From Schizochytrium sp. CCTCC M209059 (Eukaryota > Sar > Bigyra > Thraustochytrida > Thraustochytriidae), in assembly GCA_000818945.1 (NCBI GenBank), contig KN805414.1, positions 64,682-128,681 on the forward strand: a DNA stretch of 64,000 bases. The letters are read 5' to 3'. Position numbers and translations under genes: made by a program. The stretch's first letter is position 1; every line of letters starts with the position of its first letter. This document shows, piece after piece, positions 28,697-37,212 of the stretch. The notes under the pieces are model-generated. The model was not told the origin of the DNA and made no database searches. It saw only the letters and a list, made by a program, of their open reading frames with translations.

Positions 28697-31600
28697 ATGG
28701 CGGGAGGAAGCAAGCTGCACCGCATGGCGCAGGAGCGTCTGCGCAAGCTAAATGCCGAAAATCGCGAGCGGCAGGCGGTTGTGACGGAGGAGAGCGGCTC
28801 ATCGATCAAGACTACGGCCACGAAACCAAAGACCGAGAGCGGCCGAAACGAGCCCAAGCCCAAGCCCAAGCCCAAGAACAACCTCGCCCCAGGTTCGCTC
28901 GCGAAAGCGCGTGCGCTGCGCATGGGCGGCGCAAAGCTCACAAAGGAGGAGCTCGCAGCCTTGAAAAGAGAAGCCGTCATTCGAGAGAGGGAAAAGCGAC
29001 GTAAACAACGTCTCGAGCAAGAGGCGAACGAGCAGGTGAACCTTGCCGCCGCGAAGCGCGAGGCTGTTCGCCGCGAGTCCGTCCGTCGCGAGTCCGTTCG
29101 CTCCGCAACGCAGCCCTCGTGTCCCTCATCCATTGCCACAGCGCCTTCTACGAGTGTAGCATCACAGCCACCACCAACCCGGAAGCGACGCGAGACCCTC
29201 AATGCAGAAGAGATCAAGCGGTACAAGGACCAGGCCACGGCACGCGAGGCCGAGCGCGAGCGTTTGCGTAAAAAAGCATCAGCTTTAGAGCAGGAAAAAG
29301 AGCGACTTCGCCAGGAGGCTCTCGATTCGTACAAGCAGCTTGCCCTGGCTCGCGAGCATGAAATGCAGCGACGCAAGGACAAGGCAAGGCGGCTGAAAAG
29401 GACTGAGTTCATCGAAAGTCGTCTCGAACTTGAAGCTGCATTTGCCAAGGCAACAGCTTCCAGAGGCGGTGTTTTTGGTGTGCAAGAAGCAGAGCGCTTT
29501 GTCGAGGAACACTCTCGCTACACACTCAAGCCCTCCTTGCAGAAACTAGGACTTCGAGTCGTCTCTTGGGTCACACTTGAGGAACATCTTGCGTCACCAA
29601 AGGCTAACGACATTGAGAAAGCTTCTGCAGACCCGGATGGCGTTGCGACGGTTTCGCGGCGCAGCCTGCAGCGCAGGGTGCGGAACGTGCTTGCGCTTTG
29701 CGAGGCCTCATTTTGCGAACTAGAACGCCACAGCGGTTTTGCCGGCAAAGTTCGCCCCTCAGATCTTAGCGCTTTGCATTTATCACGCGATTTTCAGAGC
29801 GCTCACCCTCTCCCGTCCATTTCGGTTTCGAGCGACGCGCCTTGGTCTTGGAAAAAGTATAAAAGTTGGATTATAAGAAACATCTCGGAAGAGCTGCCGG
29901 GCGCCCAGGATGCCCTTCGCGATGTACAAGTAAATGTTGGCATCGATCGCCCTTACAATCAATCCCACAGCCTTGGCGACAGAGAGACAGCTAAAGTCCG
30001 AAATGGGGAGCGGACATCTCATCATGGGAAGCAAGGTGACGATTCTCATTTTCGCGAAACTCGGAAGCAAGGGCATCCTCCTCGCGTCTCTCAGCGTCTT
30101 CAACGGACCCGTGACTCTGCTACAGCGCACAAAAGCCTCGCAGCTAGCTCTGCTTCCTCGACGAGCACAGCGTCATCCACTGCTTCATCCCCCGCGAATA
30201 TTGCAGTGCAAACATCACATCACAAGGAAGACTTGCGCGTCCTTGACGCCCACATTGGCAAGCTCGAGTCACGTTTGGCTACCTTTGATGGTGCTGCAGC
30301 ACACGACCCTGGCTTCAGTGAGGGTAACTCAATATCGAGTCCCCGTCATACCAGCTCCTGTAGCAGCGGCAGCAGCAGCGGCAGCGGCGGCAGCAGCAGC
30401 AGCAGCAGCAGCAACGAACACAGTGAGTGCAGCAGCGAGAGCGAGGGCGAAACCATGGATGTCAATCGGAATCGACGTCGTAAAACCAAGCGCCGCAGCA
30501 AAAACCGTAGCTCTCGGCATTTTAAACATCGTGCGGAAAAGGAATCCGAAATGTCGAGCGTGGCAGCGACGGACAGCGACAAGAGTGACTCCGGCGAAGA
30601 CAACGACAGGATCGTGTTCAGCGGACGCTGCTGGATGCTTTGCGAGAGGATGCGCGAAGACTGGCTTGCGGCAGACCAAGAATGGGAGCGCAGTCGCGAA
30701 GTCTGTGCTGAGGTCGAGGTGACTCAAGTGAACGAGCCTTTTCGACTCTACGTCAAGGTACACCTCATGCGAAGTGGGTTGCAGTGCACTCGCCGTCTGG
30801 GCGTTGCAGAGCTCGCAGCGCTCACGGCGCAATTTGCCAAGCATGCAGAAAAGCAACGGGTCGCACTCTCACAGTCCGGTCACCATGTTCTGGCGCAAGG
30901 GAAGCGCTGCCGAAGCCTGGGGCCTGATGCATGGACTCGCAAGGAGCTCGAAGCCGCAATTCGCGCCGAGAGCTCGATGCGTAATTGGGTCGAGGCAGGT
31001 CAAATGCCCAGGCGCAACGACCTTGTTCGATGGGTCCTCCTGCACTGTACTGTGCGCATCAGTGGCGATGAGCTTGATCCGGAAGACGGTCACGTTCACA
31101 TCGTGCTTCCTGGAGACGAGGCTCTCCTCGAAGACGAGACTTGGGAAGTAGCCGCGGGAAGCGAGACAAGGAAGAGCAAGACGACAAGAGACGATGCTGA
31201 TGTTGATAGTGATGTAGATGCTGATGCTGATGCTGATGCTGACGCCAAACCGAAAGCAAGCGAGAGCCGACTTTCAGATGTGGCTCTCGATCGCCTGAAT
31301 CGAGTGGACCCTGACGAGCGAAGCAAGCTCGTGAGGAAGGCGCGACGCAAGCTCGACACCCTCGATGCGGGTGTGCCCGAGGTTCTCCACTGGTTGGAGG
31401 CTGAAAGTGCGAAAAAGCTTGGGAAAACGTACATGCAAAAGATTCTTGACCCGGAACTATCGATAAAAGAGGTGCGAAGTCTCTTCAGCAAGGAGCAGCG
31501 CACGGCGTTGGCGGCGCTCTTTCGAATTGTCGACACCGAGTCCATTCATAAGGAATGGACCAAGCGAGTGAAAGGGCTTCTTGTCGCAGATCTCTTCGAT

Positions 31601-31843
31601 CTCTTTCGCACGCACGAAAGTATTGGTGGTGAGGCGGGCGCCGTCACCGCCGACACCTTTGTGGGCCTTTTGCAGGACACACTTCTCATGCGCACTCCCA
31701 CGTGGGCCCTCGTGGTCTTGCACGGGAAGTTTCCACGCTATCGCGAATTCCTGCGGCACATGTTTCATGCTGATCGCTTGTTGGACGGGTCGTCGTCGTC
31801 GTCGTCGTCGTCGTCGTCCCGCGCGGACGTCGTCGAGCGATGA
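28697..31843 (+). CDS. Uncharacterised 1048-aa coiled-coil protein
   Basis: No domain recognised. The N-terminal quarter is basic coiled coil (strongest at about 178-238, Arg/Glu/Lys heptads). A Ser/Gly run lies at about 548-575. It is followed by a stretch containing GRCWMLCERMREDW (about 640) that may begin a folded domain. An Asp-Ala repeat (834-850) comes from GATGCT units. A helical C-terminal region (about 890-1025) precedes a poly-Ser tail from (TCG)9. The start is ATG 28697 in strong context (GCAGCCATGG); the open frame extends 36 nt further to a TTG. Its last 79 nt overlap the end of the opposing PPR-like gene. Confidence 0.75.
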   Translation: MAGGSKLHRMAQERLRKLNAENRERQAVVTEESGSSIKTTATKPKTESGRNEPKPKPKPKNNLAPGSLAKARALRMGGAKLTKEELAALKREAVIREREKRRKQRLEQEANEQVNLAAAKREAVRRESVRRESVRSATQPSCPSSIATAPSTSVASQPPPTRKRRETLNAEEIKRYKDQATAREAERERLRKKASALEQEKERLRQEALDSYKQLALAREHEMQRRKDKARRLKRTEFIESRLELEAAFAKATASRGGVFGVQEAERFVEEHSRYTLKPSLQKLGLRVVSWVTLEEHLASPKANDIEKASADPDGVATVSRRSLQRRVRNVLALCEASFCELERHSGFAGKVRPSDLSALHLSRDFQSAHPLPSISVSSDAPWSWKKYKSWIIRNISEELPGAQDALRDVQVNVGIDRPYNQSHSLGDRETAKVRNGERTSHHGKQGDDSHFRETRKQGHPPRVSQRLQRTRDSATAHKSLAASSASSTSTASSTASSPANIAVQTSHHKEDLRVLDAHIGKLESRLATFDGAAAHDPGFSEGNSISSPRHTSSCSSGSSSGSGGSSSSSSSNEHSECSSESEGETMDVNRNRRRKTKRRSKNRSSRHFKHRAEKESEMSSVAATDSDKSDSGEDNDRIVFSGRCWMLCERMREDWLAADQEWERSREVCAEVEVTQVNEPFRLYVKVHLMRSGLQCTRRLGVAELAALTAQFAKHAEKQRVALSQSGHHVLAQGKRCRSLGPDAWTRKELEAAIRAESSMRNWVEAGQMPRRNDLVRWVLLHCTVRISGDELDPEDGHVHIVLPGDEALLEDETWEVAAGSETRKSKTTRDDADVDSDVDADADADADAKPKASESRLSDVALDRLNRVDPDERSKLVRKARRKLDTLDAGVPEVLHWLEAESAKKLGKTYMQKILDPELSIKEVRSLFSKEQRTALAALFRIVDTESIHKEWTKRVKGLLVADLFDLFRTHESIGGEAGAVTADTFVGLLQDTLLMRTPTWALVVLHGKFPRYREFLRHMFHADRLLDGSSSSSSSSSSRADVVER

Positions 31844-34212
31844 AATGGGACACCGCTGTGCTTGACATTGTGACGTGCAGCGTGCTTGAGAACTTGCTGG
31901 TGCTCGTATTCGAGGCCGCAGCGCTGTGCGTTCCAAAGAAGACGCTGAATCAAAACTCGAGAGAGCGCGATATCGAGATTGCGGCACATGGCGAGAACGT
32001 GGCCAATGCACTCCTTGACAATTTGTTCAGGAGCGCCGAGACCTGTGAAACCTTCGCCAATGTAGACATCGTCGCTAACGCCCAAAAAGACGTGCGCAAA
32101 ACATGTGAGCGTGTCCCCGCCAATTTCAACTCCGTTTGACTGCATTTCCGCCAACAGTTCAATGGCTAGCTCGCGATTGCCCGTGTAGAGGGCGTGAAAA
32201 TGAAGGATAGCATTGAAGATTTCCTTGTCGCGAACACCGTCCAAGTCCGACTCGATAAAGGCTTCGGCCTCCTTCCAGCGGCCCACGTTGAGCAGTGTGC
32301 GAAGCATGTTGACTCTGGCCTCGTGCCATGCTGCTTCGTCAAAGGGCATGAACGCGCCCTTGTGCCAAGCCCTGGGCGGCGGAAAGACTCCATTTTCCCT
32401 GGCCGCCTCCACGTCAGCCTTGAGGGCTCGATACCATTTGAGTCCTGCCTCGTACGCCGCATCACACTCGAGCGATCCGCCCGAAGTGTCGCCATTGTCG
32501 AGACCGTGCAGGGAAAAGCGCGCACTGCGTTTGGCCTCCTGATTCGAAGTATTCTGTACGAGGTTGAGAAAGAGCGCCTTGGTGCGCAATGGGTGGGCTT
32601 GACTCGCCTTGGGGTTAAGTTCACTCCAGCTTTCCAGGCGATGCAGGATCGGGATGCGGTTGCCATGGAAATCGCACAAGAGCTGAATGATGGCAACGAA
32701 CTCGCGATATTCGAGGCGGAGACCGGGGTGCGTGAGAATCACGTCGACAATCTGACGCAAGCGATCGAGCATTTCTGGACGATAGTGGAGCGAATGCCGT
32801 GCGCGAGTGTATACGCGTAGGAGCATGACCAGGACACGAGCTGGGATCTCGTGAAAGTTGCCATGTTCAGGAAGCGTGCTGGGTGACTGCTTGCGGGCCT
32901 TGGTTACCACGGAGAGAAACTCGCTCGTGCTTGCACACTCATCAAAGCTGTGGATGACATCGAGCTTGCTCAGACGGCCGAACTCGGAGGTGGGGTTGTA
33001 GTCCACGATGGACCGGGCCGTGCCGATATATATGGCTTCCATGCGCTGCGCAAACTTGAGCGCGTGAATGTCGCGAGACTGATGCCCGCGACGCCCGTCC
33101 GAGGGCAGCTCGGCGTGAGCGGCCTCCTCCTCGGGCCCCCACTCTGCTTCGAGTCGCTCAACGATGCGCGATTTGAGGAAGGCGATGGAACGCGTCGAGT
33201 CGCTCTTGCGGCGATCGAGACCGGTAAAGAGTGCGTCGATGACGTCAAGCGAGAGCGAGGACTTTGTAGTGTTGACGTAAAAGTTGATCAGATCCATAGC
33301 TCTTGGCTTGTTACTGCGGCCCAAGAGGTGAAGCACGGGGATGAGAGTCTTGGGATCAGCTTCCGTGGACTCGCCGGAGTCCTTGGGCAGCGACGCGACA
33401 AATTCAGCGTATTGTTCCCGAACTTTGGCGATGGCCCCCATGCGCACGAGCTCATGATCCTCGAGAGTCGGGAGAACGCGTGTGTCAAATGTCACGCCAG
33501 CGTCCTGCTTCCACATGTCGCTGACGATAGCGATGCGATCGTCCCAGGATGATTTATTGGCCACCTTTTCCCAGAGGTCGTTTGTTGATTTTTCACTCGA
33601 TGCCACAATAGCGGAAATTGCAGCGGTAAAGGTGCGTGCATGCTTTTCGGGACTTGCGAGTTTGTCAAAGACGATTTCCGGCTTGCTCTTGCCCGCATAA
33701 TAGAGAACAAAGTCAAAAAGGTCCAGCGCTTTGGACGCTTGCGAGGGAATGGCCCTTACCTGTTCGCACGAGGCAAAGGCTTTCTCAATTTCCTGGTAAT
33801 CGGAAGCCCTAGTGAGCGCGAGTGCCTGTCTGCGGGCATGGCCAATGTAAATGTTGGCTCTTTGCCGTTTCGAAGTGGCTTTGTCGTTCACGGAGCGCTC
33901 TGCCTGATCTAGCCAATCCGCGACTTGCTCGCTCGCCTTTCCGCGTGGACAGGACTCGATAAACTCGATTTCCTTGCGGGTCGGGACATACCAGGCCCAT
34001 GGATATGTTGCCTTGAGCGAATTTAGATTCCAGATTGGGACATTTCGCACGTTGGGCGTCCTTGGCGCGTTGGGTCCGTGATTTTGACGTGCGTTCCCAC
34101 GTCCGCGGCCGCGTCCTGCCTGGGTCGCAAGCAGCATTCTTTGCGCCCCCAATTCGGGCATCCTTTTCCAGAGGCTTGGCGCACGTGCTTGTGAGCCGCA
34201 AAGCAGCAGCAT
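31765..34212 (-). CDS. Mitochondrial PPR-like protein, paralogue A
   Basis: 815 aa. The Arg/Leu/Gln-rich, acid-poor N-terminus (from MLLLCGSQARAPSLWKR) suggests mitochondrial import. The C-terminal part (about 637-790) has PPR-like helical pairs (GRWKEAEAFIESDLDG, then HFHALYTGNRELAIELLAEM, then TLTCFAHVFLG). The same blocks occur in the gene at 37213-39816: the shared pattern is FxxHxxFTG/YTGN, a helix ending in M, TL(T)xxxxxFLG, and S..L(I/L)QRL...A.R.G. A mid-protein block (about 289-345, IPVLHLLGRS ... LINFYVN ... LFTGLDRR) is also shared. Such proteins usually act on organellar RNA or mitoribosomes. Start: the TTG at 34308 lies inside a 7-nt repeat, so I use ATG 34212. The acidic tail is encoded by the opposite strand of a TCG repeat. 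Confidence 0.78.
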   Translation of the reverse strand: MLLLCGSQARAPSLWKRMPELGAQRMLLATQAGRGRGRGNARQNHGPNAPRTPNVRNVPIWNLNSLKATYPWAWYVPTRKEIEFIESCPRGKASEQVADWLDQAERSVNDKATSKRQRANIYIGHARRQALALTRASDYQEIEKAFASCEQVRAIPSQASKALDLFDFVLYYAGKSKPEIVFDKLASPEKHARTFTAAISAIVASSEKSTNDLWEKVANKSSWDDRIAIVSDMWKQDAGVTFDTRVLPTLEDHELVRMGAIAKVREQYAEFVASLPKDSGESTEADPKTLIPVLHLLGRSNKPRAMDLINFYVNTTKSSLSLDVIDALFTGLDRRKSDSTRSIAFLKSRIVERLEAEWGPEEEAAHAELPSDGRRGHQSRDIHALKFAQRMEAIYIGTARSIVDYNPTSEFGRLSKLDVIHSFDECASTSEFLSVVTKARKQSPSTLPEHGNFHEIPARVLVMLLRVYTRARHSLHYRPEMLDRLRQIVDVILTHPGLRLEYREFVAIIQLLCDFHGNRIPILHRLESWSELNPKASQAHPLRTKALFLNLVQNTSNQEAKRSARFSLHGLDNGDTSGGSLECDAAYEAGLKWYRALKADVEAARENGVFPPPRAWHKGAFMPFDEAAWHEARVNMLRTLLNVGRWKEAEAFIESDLDGVRDKEIFNAILHFHALYTGNRELAIELLAEMQSNGVEIGGDTLTCFAHVFLGVSDDVYIGEGFTGLGAPEQIVKECIGHVLAMCRNLDIALSRVLIQRLLWNAQRCGLEYEHQQVLKHAARHNVKHSGVPFHRSTTSARDDDDDDDDDDPSNKRSA
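31790..31816. repeat. (TCG)9 repeat shared by two opposing coding ends
   Basis: Nine TCG units. On the plus strand they are in frame as a poly-Ser tail; on the minus strand they are in frame as a poly-Asp tail (GAC). Confidence 0.97.
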
Positions 34213-35028
34213 CTTGCTCGCTCGCTGTGCTTGCTTGCGCTGCAAGACGCAAGACGCAAGACGCAAGACGCAAGACGCAAGACGCAAGACGCAAGACGCA
34301 AGACGCAAGACGCAAGACGCAAGACGCGTCGAGGCCTCCCTGCTTTGGTCACGGCGCCTTGCGCGCGCCGGCTGCGGCCCAAGATTATTTGTTGCTCCGT
34401 TGGCTTCCGCTTATGAACAGCTCGCGGTCGAGCGCCCTGTTCTTTGCGGCAGTGCAAGACTCCCCGAAAGCCCCCTACGCTTCGCGAGAGTTGGGCGAGG
34501 GAGGGGGGTACGGTGCGAGGCGGATGGGCAACAATTGATGCGAAATGTGCGTGCGAAAGCACCAGCTTGCTCCCCTGCACGCTCGCTCGTCCGGGAAGAA
34601 GAAAAGCACGACCCTCTATAAAAACAACGTAGTACGTGTAAGGCTGAGTTTTAGTTTTAGTAGGCAGCTCGCTCGCTCGCTCGCTCACTCGCTCAAAAGG
34701 CAATGTTCTGTGTGTGTTTGTTTGTCCAAGAGCGGGCGTTGCAAAGATCGGAGATTTGCGACGCGGAAAAAGGCTTCGTGCCTCTGCCGCAGTATCTTAG
34801 ATTGGGATTGAACTGCCAATTGTCATCATGGTTGGGAATAGCCAAAAAAAAGGTCAGTATGCGATGGTATTTGAGGCTGTCAACTTATTTGGGGTGTGTC
34901 AGTGATGACGGTTATCATTTGCATTCCAGCAACTAAAAAAGTTCATACGACTAGCCAGGTAGGTGCCCAGCCGAACGTTCAGCCCGCCAGCTAGTTTTAC
35001 TCCATCATGATAATTTATAGTAGTGAAT
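34213..35028. other. Intergenic region between PPR-like A and ataxin-10
   Basis: Contains a 7-nt tandem repeat (34242-34325) immediately upstream of the PPR-like ATG and a short GCTC run near 34668-34690. No gene recognised. Confidence 0.5.
34242..34325. repeat. (GCAAGAC)12 heptanucleotide repeat
   Basis: Twelve perfect copies of GCAAGAC, 30 nt upstream of the PPR-like start codon on the minus strand. Three units make 21 nt, so each frame reads as a repeating heptapeptide (RLASCVL in the gene's frame). This explains the spurious upstream frames. Confidence 0.98.
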
Positions 35029-36642
35029 CTATGAGACCTTGTTAGGCACGACCTTGGGCTTGCCACTCTCATCGAGCTCGACCCGAAGACCGGCTTTGTC
35101 AAGCACAGATGTTTGCACGGTGCCCTGCACACGGAGCTCAGCAATGACGCGCTGATTTTCTTCATTACCCTCGCACAGATTGCGGATCGCGACAATGCCC
35201 CATTCGCGCAAGAAAGGACTGCGCTCATCAACGTTGCACTGATTGAGCACGATAAAGAGACCATTCTCAAATTCTCGCACCGCGTCTTGATTGGACGGAC
35301 GGCGAAAACATGCATTAGCCACGACACGAAGCAGGTCAACGCGGACACCAAAGTCCACGAGTTCTTTGTTAATAGCAGCAGTCTCGAGTTCTCCCAAGAC
35401 AGTGTGCAAGAGTCGGCGCTTGGTTGGTGACCGCGCAAAGACGCGATCATCTTGCGCATATGAACCAAGAGCACGAAGCGCAAGCTGTTCAGCGCGCGAT
35501 CGTTCTAACGCAGGCTGACGAGCCTGTACCCTTTCTGCATAAAATTCGGCCAAGGCATCGAAACTAAGCTCCATGCCAGCAGCGTCTGCCTGAGCGCGTT
35601 CGTCCTCTGCAACGTTTTCCTCCTCAAGGCGATGGCCCAGCCATAGAGATGTGAGCACGGGCACAAGCATTTCCGTCTGCTCGGCATCGCGGACACGCTG
35701 CAAGAGACTTTCGCCCTGTCCTGCGTTGATGAGCTCACCATAGAGCCACACGAGGTTGGCATGTAGGTCCGCCGCGACAGGGTCTGAAGGCATTGCAGCA
35801 GCGTTCTCCTCGGCTGGGACTTGTGTTTGGCCTGAATCGTTGCTGGTTTGAGATCCACTCTCTGTGTGGGTATGATCGCCGATTGCTGTCATTGCTAAGA
35901 CGGCGCTTTGCAAGAGAAGCACTGAGATTGTCTCATTGGCTGCAAGATGTGGAGCACGTTTTTCGCGATCAGCGAGGACTAGACCGTAAAGAAGGCCGAC
36001 TAGATTACGGAGGAGACCAACGTCGGTATGGACGATGCCAAGACGAAAGGCATTGACAATCTGGTCAACAAAGGTGTTGCTGGCATCGCTCGGCCAAAGT
36101 TTGGAGGCGTGACCCGGGGCGCCAACACAGAGATTGGAGAGAGCCTGCACGAGAACCCGGCCAAGCACAAGAACAGCCTCGCGCCATGGCCCAAAGGGAC
36201 TGCTGTCGTGCAGACGCGGAAGCGCACGAAGCGCCTGCAAAAGGTCCTGCGCCAATTTGTCGAAGAGCACCTTTTGCGCACGTGGGTTGACGCAAAGGTT
36301 GCGCACGGCCCTTGCGCACTCGGTCAGCGCCGCGACTACCTCGGCGTCGGGTGTGCCTTCGGCCCATGCCAGCAGGTCTGCGTCCATTTCCTCGCCGCAG
36401 CTCCTCCGCACGCGTGCGCACAGGGAGCGCACGCCGCCTGCAAAGGTTGTGGCCAGGAACCCGGCGCCGTCACCGTCGCTGTCCATGTCCACCCATGTCG
36501 CCGCCACAGAGGCGAGGTCTGCGGGCCCGGAGCCCGCACCCGCGCCGCCCAGGAGCGCCGACTGCCGTAGTGCCGCGGCCGCGGCCGCAGGGCCCTGGTC
36601 GAAGGCCGCGCGCAAGGTCTCCTCAGACATCGTGCTGGCCAT
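35029..36642 (-). CDS. ATXN10: Ataxin-10 family protein
   Basis: An armadillo-like helical protein of 537 aa, a normal length for the family. The C-terminal ataxin-10 domain is clear: LLRVVANACFRRPSNQDAV, then GLFIVLNQCNVDERSPFLRE, then WGIVAIRNLCEGNEENQRVI. This corresponds to the conserved IGNLCYKHKKNQDKVRE / CNIDDRNPFIKEWAI / RNLLENNPENQ order. The N-terminal half contains Leu/Ala-rich ARM-like helices (AVRNLCVNPRAQ, QALSNLCVG). Animal ataxin-10 has roles in cytokinesis, cilia and neuronal survival; the role in protists is not established. Start ATG 36642 (MASTMSEETLR); a second ATG four codons on is equally possible. The neighbours on both sides are the PPR-like paralogues, all on the minus strand. 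Confidence 0.9.
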   Translation of the reverse strand: MASTMSEETLRAAFDQGPAAAAAALRQSALLGGAGAGSGPADLASVAATWVDMDSDGDGAGFLATTFAGGVRSLCARVRRSCGEEMDADLLAWAEGTPDAEVVAALTECARAVRNLCVNPRAQKVLFDKLAQDLLQALRALPRLHDSSPFGPWREAVLVLGRVLVQALSNLCVGAPGHASKLWPSDASNTFVDQIVNAFRLGIVHTDVGLLRNLVGLLYGLVLADREKRAPHLAANETISVLLLQSAVLAMTAIGDHTHTESGSQTSNDSGQTQVPAEENAAAMPSDPVAADLHANLVWLYGELINAGQGESLLQRVRDAEQTEMLVPVLTSLWLGHRLEEENVAEDERAQADAAGMELSFDALAEFYAERVQARQPALERSRAEQLALRALGSYAQDDRVFARSPTKRRLLHTVLGELETAAINKELVDFGVRVDLLRVVANACFRRPSNQDAVREFENGLFIVLNQCNVDERSPFLREWGIVAIRNLCEGNEENQRVIAELRVQGTVQTSVLDKAGLRVELDESGKPKVVPNKVS

Positions 36643-37212
36643 CAAACAAGAAGTGATTCTGCATCAGAGTGATGCAGAGAGATTGATGTGAATGGTGAAG
36701 CAATTGCGTTGGCTTTTCCCCCAGCTTGGTGAACTCTGGCCCGTCATTGGTTGGCACAACGACTTCCCGAAATAGGTCAAGACTACCCAAAGTTATGTAG
36801 TAGCGGGCAAGGGCCTCGGCAACTTGAGGTGGGAACTAGACAATGATTGAGATCAAAGTCATTTCAGCAATGTTTGCAGATTGGAACGCAAAATCGCAGA
36901 GTTTGGCGCGGAAGTCTCCGGACACTTGGACCCCAGTCTTTTTGTGAGATGACTTCTCGAGATGTGATAAAAGATCAAGAAAAAGCAACGAGGGAAGCGT
37001 TTGCACAAGACGAAAGAAAAAGGAAAAGACAAAATGAAGAAGGGAAGATTGTGTGGCAATAAAGTTGTTGTAGTCGTAATTCGGACAGATGACGCGAGAT
37101 ACACACGAGTGTGTGTGGGCCGCCCATTCCCACCCACAGAGTAAAACAAGGAGACGAAGACAATAACGTCGCGATTCCTTGTAAGTCACGAGGGACACAT
37201 AAAGCCCAATGT
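36643..37212. other. Intergenic region between ataxin-10 and PPR-like B
   Basis: Upstream region of ataxin-10 and 3' flank of PPR-like B. No feature recognised. Confidence 0.5.

Noticed and set aside
34242..34325. CRISPR-like regular repeats (also 62139-62220)
   Set aside because: Units are contiguous without spacers, and the genome is eukaryotic.
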